Part shown: in pieces, positions 40,959-49,550 of the stretch
How positions within the stretch are numbered: the stretch's first letter is position 1
Layout: each line of letters opens with the position of its first letter
DNA from: Caldilineaceae bacterium
GTDB lineage: Bacteria; Chloroflexota; Anaerolineae; Caldilineales; Caldilineaceae
Direction: 5' to 3'
DNA: 59,586 nucleotides
NCBI GenBank assembly: GCA_022824025.1
Contig: JAJEBF010000015.1
Span: 1 to 59,586 of the forward strand
Notes under the pieces: model-generated
Database searches by the model: none
What the model saw: the letters and a program-made list of their open reading frames with translations, nothing else
Told to the model about the DNA's origin: nothing
Position numbers and translations under genes: made by a program

Positions 40959-42623
40959 GTGATACGCAGACCCGGCAAAGACGCGAGAAACAGGCCGCCA
41001 GCCCGCAGATGCAGTCCGCGCAGTAGTTGGCGCAACCTGGCTGTCCCGCTCTTACTGATGCTGGCGCTTCTTTTGGCCGGCTGCGCGGCGCCGTCACAGG
41101 ATGAGCGGCAGGCGGCTCCAGGCTCAAGCAGACAGTCGTATGTCAGCCAGGCTCCTTCGCAATCCGCTTCTTCAGGCTCCAGGTCAGGCCCTGTCTCGCC
41201 CGATTCAGGACGCCGCAACCGCCGCGGCCCGCAGCCGGAAGCGCAGCTGCCGCCCGTCGTGCCCACAAGCCTCGAAACGACCTCCACGTTCGGTCTGGAC
41301 GCCGATGACGCGTCGTGGCGCCGTTCGCTCGCCCTCGCGCGCCAGGGCTTTGTGCTCGAACCGGATGACGTGCGGGTGGAGGAGTGGCTCAACGCGCTGC
41401 GCTGGGACTATTCCCAGCCCGAGGGCGAAGAGACGTTTCATCTCGATCTGACCGTTACGACCGACCCGCTTGACCCCGAATCCTGGCTGGCGTTGATTGG
41501 GCTCAGCGCGGCTGCGCCCCGGGAGCTGCCGACCAGGCGTTATGTATCGGTCGTCCTGGATGCGTCCGGCTCGATGGGAGAGGACAATAAGCTCGATACC
41601 GCGCGTACGCTCGTCGAGACGCTGCTCAGCCGCCTCTCCGAGGGGGATCGAGTCTCCCTGGTGCAGTTTTCAGAGGTGGTCCTGGGTGAGTACACGGTGC
41701 CTCACGCGGCCCCCGACGATCCCGCGCTAACCGGTTCGCTGCGCGGCTTCCGCCCCAACCAGAGCACGAACGCCGAGGCGGGGCTGCGCAGGGGCTATGA
41801 ACTGGCGCTGGAAGCGCGGAGGCAGGACCCCGACGCGCTGCACTACGTCTTCTTCATCAGCGACGGTGTGGCCAACGTGGGCGACACCCGCGCGGAGTCT
41901 ATCATCGAATCTCTGGGGGGCCAGCGTGCCGAGGCCAACCCGATCCGCCTGGTTGCGGTGGGCGTGGGCATCGAAAACTACAATGACGACCTGCTGGAGC
42001 AGGTGAGCAACGACGGCGACGGATGGTACCGGTACGTGTATTCGCCCGAGGAGGCGCAGGGCCTGCTGTCGGCGGACTCATTCGCCGCGCTATTCAGCCC
42101 GGCCGCGGACGAAGCCCGGGCGCAGGTTTCATGGGACGCGGAGACAATCGAGGAGTGGCGCCTGGTGGGCTACCTCAACCGGGCGGCCGCGAATGAGTCC
42201 TTTGAGGATGACGAGGAGGACTTCGCGGAGCTGCACGTGGGCCAGGAGAACACGGTCGTGTACCGGCTGAAGGCGCGGCCGGGGGCGGCGGGGCCGCTGG
42301 GCACGCTGGCCTTGCGCTGGCATCATCCTGGCAGCGGGGAGCCACAGACACAGGCGTGGACGCTGGCTTCGGAAAGCCCGATGCGCTGGCAGGATGTCGC
42401 TCCGATCCGGCGCCTTGCGCTGCTGGTGGCGCTGGCGGGCGAGAACTCGGCCGAACGTCTGGATGACGCGCAGGCCCGGCGCAGCGCGATCGAGCAGGAG
42501 TTCGCGCGGCTGGGCGGCCTGACCGAGACACGCCAGGGGCAGGAGTTCGGTGAGATTCTGGCGGCGTCGTTGCCGGAGCCGCCGGCGTGGTTCGAGCAGG
42601 GCAGTTCGACGCGGGGTGAGTGA
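40959..42623 (+). CDS. vWA-domain lipoprotein
   Basis: This 554-aa protein has a lipoprotein signal ending in 'LLAGCAAP' near residue 46, then a Ser/Pro/Arg-rich linker (45-110). A YfbK-like N-terminal part ('VRVEEWLNALRWDYSQPEGE') is followed by a von Willebrand A domain (about 195-375) with the metal-ion site 'VLDASGSMGEDN' and 'FISDGVANVGDT'. The C-terminal part is beta-rich, then helical. It should sit on the outer face of the membrane and bind a partner through the metal site. GTG 40959 has AAGGAGGG upstream. No secretion operon partner is adjacent. Confidence 0.85.
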   Translation: MIRRPGKDARNRPPARRCSPRSSWRNLAVPLLLMLALLLAGCAAPSQDERQAAPGSSRQSYVSQAPSQSASSGSRSGPVSPDSGRRNRRGPQPEAQLPPVVPTSLETTSTFGLDADDASWRRSLALARQGFVLEPDDVRVEEWLNALRWDYSQPEGEETFHLDLTVTTDPLDPESWLALIGLSAAAPRELPTRRYVSVVLDASGSMGEDNKLDTARTLVETLLSRLSEGDRVSLVQFSEVVLGEYTVPHAAPDDPALTGSLRGFRPNQSTNAEAGLRRGYELALEARRQDPDALHYVFFISDGVANVGDTRAESIIESLGGQRAEANPIRLVAVGVGIENYNDDLLEQVSNDGDGWYRYVYSPEEAQGLLSADSFAALFSPAADEARAQVSWDAETIEEWRLVGYLNRAAANESFEDDEEDFAELHVGQENTVVYRLKARPGAAGPLGTLALRWHHPGSGEPQTQAWTLASESPMRWQDVAPIRRLALLVALAGENSAERLDDAQARRSAIEQEFARLGGLTETRQGQEFGEILAASLPEPPAWFEQGSSTRGE

Positions 42624-42834
42624 CAGGGCAATTGCAACTAGATCGAGTTGAGAAATGGTGAGATGACGTAAGCGAGACGATGAGATCCGAGGCAGCGGCC
42701 ACGTGGATGCTGCGGCTACAAGCGAGTCGTTTCAAACATTGCGTACAGAATCTGTCACGTTGAACGGTATAAGAAGAACCCTCCGGCGGCACGCGGCTTA
42801 CGAGTCATTTGCCGGCAGCACGCGCCGACTTCTG

Positions 42835-44238
42835 ATGAACACAGGCATCATCTTCCGAGCTATCCTGGCGATCGCCTCGCTGGCGGCCTGTGGCACAGTT
42901 AACGAGGCAGCGCCGGATACATCAGAGGTTGCGCCGCTTTCGATCCCGGCGTTGCTCGAGCCGAAATATGACGGTGCGGGTGTTGCGCATTATGACCTCA
43001 AAATCGGAGAATCACGCCACGACTACCGGCAGACGGCCCTGACGGACACCTATTCCTACAACGGCATGTCTGTGCTCGGCCCCACGCTTCGTCTCAGAAC
43101 CGGAGACTCGGTGGTTATCAGCGTCACGAACGAGTTGGAGGAGGTCACAACGACGCACTGGCATGGCGCCGACGTCCCGGCAGAGGACGACGGTGGACCC
43201 CACAGCCTTATCGAACCCGGAAAAACCTGGATAGCTGACTTCGAAGTGATCCAGCCGGCAGCCACCCTCTGGTATCACCCCCATGTCCATGGGTCCACGG
43301 CCGAGCAAGTCTACCGCGGCGCTGCAGGACTGATTATCATCGAAGACGATAACTCTGCTGCCGCAACGCTTCCGGCAACCTATGGCGTTGACGACATTCC
43401 GGTCATCATCCAAGACAGGGAGTTCACCGAGGACGGCCAGCTCGACTTCGCCATTGACGATGGCGGGAGGGGAAAGCTCTATTCCACGCTGACGGTAAAC
43501 GGCACGATCAATCCGTTCGTCGACGTGCCTGAAGGGTTAGTCCGGCTGCGGCTGCTGAACGGCAGCCAGGCCCGGATCTACAACCTCAGCGTCGAGGGAG
43601 CCGACATGAGCATGATCGCCTCCGACGGCGGCTATCTGGCCAGCCCTGTCGCTCTCAGGCAGCTTGTGCTCGCACCGGGGGACCGGGCCGAGATCGTCGT
43701 CAATGTCGGCATGGAATCCGCCGCTTTGGTCGATAGAAGGTTAGGCCGGGTGCTGGAGTTGCGTCCGAACGGAGCAGCCTCAGGCACGGGATTGCTTCCG
43801 GACAAGCTCGCCACCATAGAGCGAATACCCGAGTCGGAGATCACGGTGGACCGGATCTTCGACATGGACGAAGAGCGCCGCTCCCGACAGTCCGGCACAC
43901 GCTGGACAATAAATGGCGCCGAGTTTGATATGAGCAGGATCGACTTTGAAGTGCGACTCGGAGACACCGAGCGTTGGACTCTCTCCAGCGACGAGGGCCA
44001 GCACGTGTTCCACCCCCACCAGACTCAGTTTCAGATATTGTCGATCAATGGCGAACCGCCGCCGCCTGAGGAATCAGGTTGGGAGGACTCCGTGCTGGTG
44101 AATGACGAACGCGAGGTCGTTATCGTCGCCCGATTCAACACGTATGCCGCTGAAGACACGCCATATATGTTCCACTGCCACATCCTTGATCACGAAGACC
44201 TGGGCATGATGGGACAGTTCCTCGTCATTGATGAGTAA
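42835..44238 (+). CDS. Multicopper oxidase, CueO-like
   Basis: This protein of about 467 aa has an N-terminal signal with a possible lipobox ('SLAACG' near residue 20). All four copper-binding motifs are present: 'HWHG' near 105, 'WYHPHVHG' near 145, 'HVFHPHQTQF' near 390, and 'HCHILDHEDLGMM' near 450, which supplies the Cys of the type 1 site and a Met axial ligand. It resembles CueO/SufI-type enzymes that oxidise Cu(I) or phenols outside the membrane. ATG 42835 is chosen by the signal peptide; no SD is obvious and the frame is open for 44 codons upstream. No copper regulator is adjacent. Confidence 0.9.
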   Translation: MNTGIIFRAILAIASLAACGTVNEAAPDTSEVAPLSIPALLEPKYDGAGVAHYDLKIGESRHDYRQTALTDTYSYNGMSVLGPTLRLRTGDSVVISVTNELEEVTTTHWHGADVPAEDDGGPHSLIEPGKTWIADFEVIQPAATLWYHPHVHGSTAEQVYRGAAGLIIIEDDNSAAATLPATYGVDDIPVIIQDREFTEDGQLDFAIDDGGRGKLYSTLTVNGTINPFVDVPEGLVRLRLLNGSQARIYNLSVEGADMSMIASDGGYLASPVALRQLVLAPGDRAEIVVNVGMESAALVDRRLGRVLELRPNGAASGTGLLPDKLATIERIPESEITVDRIFDMDEERRSRQSGTRWTINGAEFDMSRIDFEVRLGDTERWTLSSDEGQHVFHPHQTQFQILSINGEPPPPEESGWEDSVLVNDEREVVIVARFNTYAAEDTPYMFHCHILDHEDLGMMGQFLVIDE

Positions 44239-44263
44239 CCTGGTGACCTGATGGGTGAATGCC

Positions 44264-44446
44264 ACCCGCCGCCACTGGAGCATCGACAACACAGCTTACC
44301 GGGTCTTGGATGCCGCCTTTCGTGAGGACGACAATTGGATCCGTCAGGGCCATGCACAGCACAACCCGGCCATCTCGCGCCGCCTGGCTCTCAACCGCTT
44401 ACACACCGAGAAAAGCGCCATAATCGGTATCTCTGTCAAACATTAA
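44264..44446 (+). pseudogene. ISAs1-family transposase C-terminal remnant
   Basis: The frame encodes 'RRHWSIDNTAYRVLDAAFRE', then 'DDNWIRQGHAQHNPAISRR' and 'LALNRLH'. This is the well-known C-terminal block of ISAs1/IS4-like transposases with its catalytic Glu region. Nothing upstream matches, so only the last 60 residues or so survive. Confidence 0.8.
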
Positions 44447-44728
44447 AGAGCCGGCCGGAATCATGACTATCGCCTCAAGGTTCTCTTTCTATAAGATGCG
44501 TATGCCCTGGGGTGAGTGAGGGTTGGCGTGACCATGACTGAGTGGTAAGCTCAGGGTAGGAAGTTGGAGAAACGAAACACACGGAGTTTCGGTGAATCGT
44601 TCGATTCGTAATCCACGGGTTGGACGATCAAGCTTCGCTTCCTGCCCTGATTATTCGTTTCTTGTCAACGACCGTCTTACTTGGGCATCCGACTGACAGG
44701 CAACCTACTTTCGAAAGAGCAAGCCAAA

Positions 44729-45118
44729 ATGGGCACACAGGTTGTACTGGATGTTCCGGAGGACATATATGAGCAGGTGGAAAAGGTAGCCGTGACCACG
44801 GAACGCGACGTCTCGGATGTACTATTGGAAACAATAACCCGCACTTTTTCGCCCTTTCCGGTCAATCCAAACCGATCCGTTATGAATCAGAATGTAGAGG
44901 CATACAGAGATTTGCACGCGGAACTGGTTGAGACCCATTTGGGTCAGTTCGTGGCAATTTGTGAAGGCAGGCTGGTCGATCATGATCCTGACCCTGTCTT
45001 CCTTTTGCAACGAGTACGTACACAGTATCCTGACAAGGTTGTACTGCGTAGAAAGGTTGAAACAGTTCCTGAACATTCATTCAGGATACGACATCCACGA
45101 ATAGAGACTCGGAAATGA
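44729..45118 (+). CDS. DUF5678-like protein paired with an aspartic protease
   Basis: From ATG 44729 the protein is 129 aa. Residues 1-35 ('VVLDVPEDIYEQVEKVAVTT' and following) resemble a ribbon-helix-helix-like dimerisation and DNA-binding segment. Residues 50-110 ('LVETHLGQFVAICEGRLVDH', 'PDPVFLLQRVRTQYPDKVVL') match the DUF5678 pattern. The stop overlaps the next ATG (ATGA), so this protein is made together with a retropepsin-like protease. An antitoxin-like or substrate/partner role is possible. A TTG at 44681 would add 16 residues. Confidence 0.65.
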   Translation: MGTQVVLDVPEDIYEQVEKVAVTTERDVSDVLLETITRTFSPFPVNPNRSVMNQNVEAYRDLHAELVETHLGQFVAICEGRLVDHDPDPVFLLQRVRTQYPDKVVLRRKVETVPEHSFRIRHPRIETRK

Positions 45119-45510
45119 GTGACGTCCTTTCCTTTGTTTACGACGATTCTTATGTTCCTTCCGCACCTTTTATTTCGGTAACAGTCGATGGATATGCCTC
45201 CAGCAGGTCACCAGTCACCGTACATGCTTTCGCTGATTCTGGTGCGGATGGTACGATGCTTCCTCAAGACATATTGATGGAGGTTGGCGCAGAATACGAG
45301 GACACAGTCCTATTGCGCGGCACAGCAGGCGGTATGCAAACGCTCGATCGATATACAGTAAGAGTCCGCATAGGTGGAAAGACGGTTGATTCAGTCTCGG
45401 CCGTAGCTACGGCTGCTGGCAGTGAACCACTTCTTGGCAGGGATGTTCTCAATCATTTGGTCATGACTTTGAATGGACTCGACGGATTTACAGAAATTAG
45501 AGTTGGATAG
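45115..45510 (+). CDS. Retropepsin-like aspartic protease
   Basis: This 131-aa protein has one aspartic-protease half: 'VHAFADSGADGTMLPQDIL' contains the catalytic Asp-Ser-Gly near residue 42, and 'GSEPLLGRDVLNHLVMTLNG' is the conserved Leu-Leu-Gly-Arg-Asp region near 101-120. Single-domain retropepsins work as homodimers. It has no signal peptide, so it acts in the cytoplasm. It is translationally coupled to the DUF5678-like gene, and the caspase-like gene follows about 400 bases on. Confidence 0.85.
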   Translation: MSDVLSFVYDDSYVPSAPFISVTVDGYASSRSPVTVHAFADSGADGTMLPQDILMEVGAEYEDTVLLRGTAGGMQTLDRYTVRVRIGGKTVDSVSAVATAAGSEPLLGRDVLNHLVMTLNGLDGFTEIRVG

Positions 45511-45907
45511 AGACTGTCCTTGCGGAGTCACGCGGCGGTAGGGCATGAGGCGAACATAGGACGGCCAAGACATAGACTATCGTATCTGGGTCTTTTTCCC
45601 AGTCCCAACAATCTTCTACGACCGGGCAGTCCGGTAATCTTTCCCCGTTAACAGCAAGCATCCAAAGAGCCTCCAAGGAGATTTGCAGGCGCGGCAAATC
45701 GCTTTGTTGTCTGTGTAGGACTCTCGTAGCCAACCCGAGGATACCATATGAAATGTACAGATCTTTCGATGGATGGACACAATCTTTCCTGCAAATTTCG
45801 GTTATTCATTGTGCCGTCAGTGTGCTATGATCGCTCTATTTCCCACAAACTGTCCGCTCTCATTTCGCGAAGTGAAAGCGTGTCTCACTTGTCTTTAAGG
45901 ATTGCCA
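45511..45907. other. Intergenic stretch before the caspase-like gene
   Basis: These 397 bases contain a minus-strand open frame of 78 codons (45497-45733) without recognisable motif and a small hairpin (AAGTGA/TCACTT) near 45870-45890. A clear promoter was not identified. The promoter of the caspase-like gene should lie here. Confidence 0.4.
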
Positions 45908-48900
45908 ATGTTGTCTCCGCGCTTATTTGCTCTGGTTGTTGGCGTTGATCAGTACAAGAGCAGTGTTATTTCCGATTTGGGTGGCTGCGCCAACGATGCC
46001 AGAGCGATTTATGGATTCCTGACCCAACGGCTGGGCGTGCCCACTGAAAACATCCGGCTACTGACATCGACAGGCGCGGAACCGGACGAAAAGCTCCCCT
46101 CGCGACAAAACATCATAGACGGCTGGCGGTGGCTGATCGAGCGGGCCAACACCGGCGACCAGATTTTCTTCCATTACAGCGGGCACGGCTCACAGGCCCT
46201 TTCATCCGATCCTAATGAGCCCGATGGCTACGATGAGACGCTGGTGCCCTGCGACAGCCGCACGACGGACGACAGGGGCAGACCCGTCTACGACATATTG
46301 GACAAAGAGCTGGCCGCGCTCATCGCTTTGGCGGAGGAGAGAGGCGCGCAGGTCACAGTTGTGCTGGACTGCTGCCATGCAGGTTCAGGCACGCGGGCGC
46401 TCGTTCCAGTGCGTCGGACACCGGCGGACCGCCGCGCGCGGCCAGCCGGCGCCGTTCTGCCCGAAACGCAGGGCGCAAAAACGGTAGCCAGCCGCCACTG
46501 GTCAGGGAAGCTGGGCAGCGATCACCTGTTGCTGGCCGGTTGCCGCGATGAAGAGATGAGCCACGAGTACCGCTCGCCGACCAACGGCGCCTGGTACGGG
46601 GCGATGACCTATTTCCTGTTGCAGAAGCTGCAGGAGCTGCATCCGCGAATGAGCTGGCGAGAAGTCCACGACGCGGTGCAAACGCAGGTCCACAGCGTCT
46701 ATGCGAGGCAGATCCCCCAATTGGAGGGCCCCGTAAACCGCGCGGTTTTTGGCGATCTGATGCCGCACGCGGGCTCCTACCTCAACGTTATCGATGCCCG
46801 CGAGGCCGGGGAGACGGGAAACGATGTGATCATACGCATCGGCGGCGGCGCGGCGGTTGGCCTCACCCCGGGCAGCCATGTGGAATTGTACCCGGCCGGC
46901 AGTGAAGCCCTGTCGGGACGCGGCCTTGGCCGCGGCGAGGTGTTCGAGTCCAGGGTCGATTCGTCCTACGCAATGATCAAGGGCGTTCACCACACACAGT
47001 TCAGCCTGCCGGCAAGGGCGAAAGTGACGGCTTACGGCTACCAGAGGCTGATGTACGAGGTATCGACCACAGATCCCTTTCTGCTGGCGGAGTTGACCAC
47101 GGCCCCCTCTTCACCGTTCCTGCACGCGGCAGGAAGAGGCCAGCCCGATGGATTTACCCGCTTTCACGTGGCTGTCGAGAACGATGCCTACGTCATTCAC
47201 GACGGCAGCGGCGGCCAGATCGTCCAGGACACGCCGCCGCGTACCCAGGCGGGCGCGGCCAGGACAGCCGAATATCTGCATCATCTCGCGACCTTCCATA
47301 ATGTGCGCACGCTGCGCAATCCGGCGCCCATGGCGTTGATGGAAGAGGCGCTGAGCTTGGAGGTTCAGTCCTACACGCGGGCCAGTTTTACCGAACCGAA
47401 GGATGGCGAACCTCTGGGACGGGATGGGTTGCTGCCGCCTGGCAGGAAGATCTGGATCACGGTTCGGAACAATAGCGCGGAGAATCTCTATGTCACCGTC
47501 TTCGCGCTGTCTTCGAATTACGGCATTCGCCGCGTCTACCCGGAGCGGGCCCCCTATCAGTTGGTGTCGCCGGGCAAGGCCTTTTTTGTCAACAACATTG
47601 AGCCGGTTGTATTGGACTCCGGAGCCGAGAGTGAGACAGAGATTTACAAGGTCTTCGCCACGCGGGTTCCCACTTCCTTCGATGTGCTGGAGTTGCCGGA
47701 GTTGAACGAACCCGGCGGCGCCGAACAGACGCGTGCATTCGGCCCGCTGGCCGAGCTGTTGAACGGCATTCGCTACGACGGTCCGCGCGTGCGCAATCTG
47801 ATGGTGCAGCGGGACGATACACATGATCGCTGGATCACGAAGCAGGTGACGGTCAAAGCCTTGAGCAAACAGGGGGAATTCCTGCTCCCTCAGGGCCAGA
47901 ACAGGATCAATGTGGGCACGGACCTGGACATTACGGTTGAGAAGCCGGCGGGTTTGGGCGGCCTGCTGGTGGTCAGCAGTCTGGGCCACTTCGCGTGGGA
48001 CCCGACCGACCCGATCACCCTGCCGCCGGGTTTGAGCAGTCCGGAAGCCGCCCCGTTTTTTCAGCCGCTCTCATTTTCGGGCAAGGCGGGGGCGGCCGGC
48101 GCTTCGCCCGGCGTGCTGGTCCTGGATACCTCAGCCGACCAGCTCGCGACGATCAGCGAGGAGTCGCCGTTGCGGATTGCGCTCAGCGTGGAGAATGATC
48201 CGGACATTGCCGGGATTGCGGCGGTCGCGTTTGACGGCGAATACTACTACATGGTTGGCCATCCAACCGATGCCCAGAACCTGTCGCAGGACGGCGACAG
48301 GAGGCGCATGGCGGTGGAGATTACCCACTTGCCGATTCCGGACGCGGCGGCTGCGGAGTCCGGTTCCGCGGGCGCCAGGCGAAGGTTCGGGGCAAACGAG
48401 GCGGAAGAGACAGCGGTTGAAACGGGGCATGGGACAGCGCCTGGCAGGGGCAAGGGAGGGCTGTTCCGGCGGCTGATCAACTTTTTCCAGGAAGAGTGGC
48501 GGTTGGCGGAAGCCGCGGCGCGCAAGGACCCGGCAACGGATGAGGCGGACGCGGAGCCGGAAGCGTCCGTCAGAGACGCAAAACATGCCGTGCGCGTCCT
48601 TTTCTACAAGCTGTTCTACCAGAAGCTTCCGCCTGATCTTGGCTTGCGCCAGGTGCGGATGGAGGCGGGGGGCACACCGGTCTATTCGAAGGTTACCGCG
48701 CGGGACGTGGCCCAGGCGCGCCGTGCCCTGCTGATCACCCACGGTTTCGGCAGCAGCACCGAGAAGCTGGTGCAGAGGGCTTTGCCGGTTCTGAAGGAGT
48801 TGGACGAATACGATCTGGCGCTTGCGTTCGACTACGAGACGATCAACACGAGTATCCGCGAAAGCGGGCTGCTGATGACGGCGCAACTGCGCCGCCTCGG

Positions 48901-49507
48901 CTTTGGCACTGACAAGGGGCCGCCGCTCGACATCTTTTGTCATAGCATGGGGACGCAGGTCGCCCGCGTGTGCGTGGAGATGGAGAGCGGTCATCAGTTT
49001 GTCGAGCGCGTTATCATGGTGGGCGCGCACAACACGGGCACGGCTCTGGCCGAATCTCACCGGCTCATTCCGTGGCTGGCAACCATCATTCTCAACCAGG
49101 CAGGGCTGATGGACTATGAGCTTCTGGCCCAGCTTCTGGTGATCGGAATCTCGCGGCTGACCAACGGCATACAGGACCTGGCGCCCAGTGCGGAGCTGTA
49201 TCAGAAGCTCAATGACCCGCGCAATGAGGTGAATGTGAAGTACTATATCCAGATTGGCGTCAATTCCGGGATGGACGGCCCGGTGAATTGGCGCAAGCTC
49301 TTTTCCAAGACGGAGTTGACGCGTATTTTGGATAAGGGGCTGGACCAGGTTTTGGGTCCGAATGACCTGCTGGTTGGGGTGGCGTCGGCCCGAGGCGTGC
49401 GCGGCGGAAACTGGCCGGACCTGCAGGTGGATGTCATAGGCTGCCATCACTTCGAGTACTTCTACGCCAAAGAGTCGCTGGAGGCTCTTCGCCGGCAGTT
49501 CGAGTAA
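45908..49507 (+). CDS. Caspase-like protease fused to an alpha/beta-hydrolase
   Basis: The protein is about 1199 aa. Residues 5-260 are a caspase-like (peptidase C14/metacaspase) domain: 'LFALVVGVDQYKSS' at the start, the catalytic His in 'FFHYSGHGSQ' (near 93) and the catalytic Cys in 'VVLDCCHAGSGT' (near 156). A beta-rich region follows; residues 488-560 ('LLPPGRKIWITVRNNSAENL', 'YGIRRVYPERAPYQLVSPGK') resemble DUF4384. Residues 940-1190 look like an alpha/beta-hydrolase: 'RALLITHGFGSS' and a nucleophile elbow 'IFCHSMGTQVARV'. There is no signal peptide. ATG 45908 has AAGGA six bases upstream. Inference: a cytoplasmic protease-lipase effector or regulator, possibly of cell death or defence. 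The hydrolase substrate is unknown. Confidence 0.8.
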   Translation: MLSPRLFALVVGVDQYKSSVISDLGGCANDARAIYGFLTQRLGVPTENIRLLTSTGAEPDEKLPSRQNIIDGWRWLIERANTGDQIFFHYSGHGSQALSSDPNEPDGYDETLVPCDSRTTDDRGRPVYDILDKELAALIALAEERGAQVTVVLDCCHAGSGTRALVPVRRTPADRRARPAGAVLPETQGAKTVASRHWSGKLGSDHLLLAGCRDEEMSHEYRSPTNGAWYGAMTYFLLQKLQELHPRMSWREVHDAVQTQVHSVYARQIPQLEGPVNRAVFGDLMPHAGSYLNVIDAREAGETGNDVIIRIGGGAAVGLTPGSHVELYPAGSEALSGRGLGRGEVFESRVDSSYAMIKGVHHTQFSLPARAKVTAYGYQRLMYEVSTTDPFLLAELTTAPSSPFLHAAGRGQPDGFTRFHVAVENDAYVIHDGSGGQIVQDTPPRTQAGAARTAEYLHHLATFHNVRTLRNPAPMALMEEALSLEVQSYTRASFTEPKDGEPLGRDGLLPPGRKIWITVRNNSAENLYVTVFALSSNYGIRRVYPERAPYQLVSPGKAFFVNNIEPVVLDSGAESETEIYKVFATRVPTSFDVLELPELNEPGGAEQTRAFGPLAELLNGIRYDGPRVRNLMVQRDDTHDRWITKQVTVKALSKQGEFLLPQGQNRINVGTDLDITVEKPAGLGGLLVVSSLGHFAWDPTDPITLPPGLSSPEAAPFFQPLSFSGKAGAAGASPGVLVLDTSADQLATISEESPLRIALSVENDPDIAGIAAVAFDGEYYYMVGHPTDAQNLSQDGDRRRMAVEITHLPIPDAAAAESGSAGARRRFGANEAEETAVETGHGTAPGRGKGGLFRRLINFFQEEWRLAEAAARKDPATDEADAEPEASVRDAKHAVRVLFYKLFYQKLPPDLGLRQVRMEAGGTPVYSKVTARDVAQARRALLITHGFGSSTEKLVQRALPVLKELDEYDLALAFDYETINTSIRESGLLMTAQLRRLGFGTDKGPPLDIFCHSMGTQVARVCVEMESGHQFVERVIMVGAHNTGTALAESHRLIPWLATIILNQAGLMDYELLAQLLVIGISRLTNGIQDLAPSAELYQKLNDPRNEVNVKYYIQIGVNSGMDGPVNWRKLFSKTELTRILDKGLDQVLGPNDLLVGVASARGVRGGNWPDLQVDVIGCHHFEYFYAKESLEALRRQFE

Positions 49508-49550
49508 TGCGTGTCGCCCGTCTTCAGATTCCGGGCCAGGGCCGCGGGCT

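Noticed and set aside
45497..45733. Minus-strand frame of 78 codons before the caspase gene
   Set aside because: No motif, partly overlaps the retropepsin gene's end and no SD; kept only as intergenic sequence.
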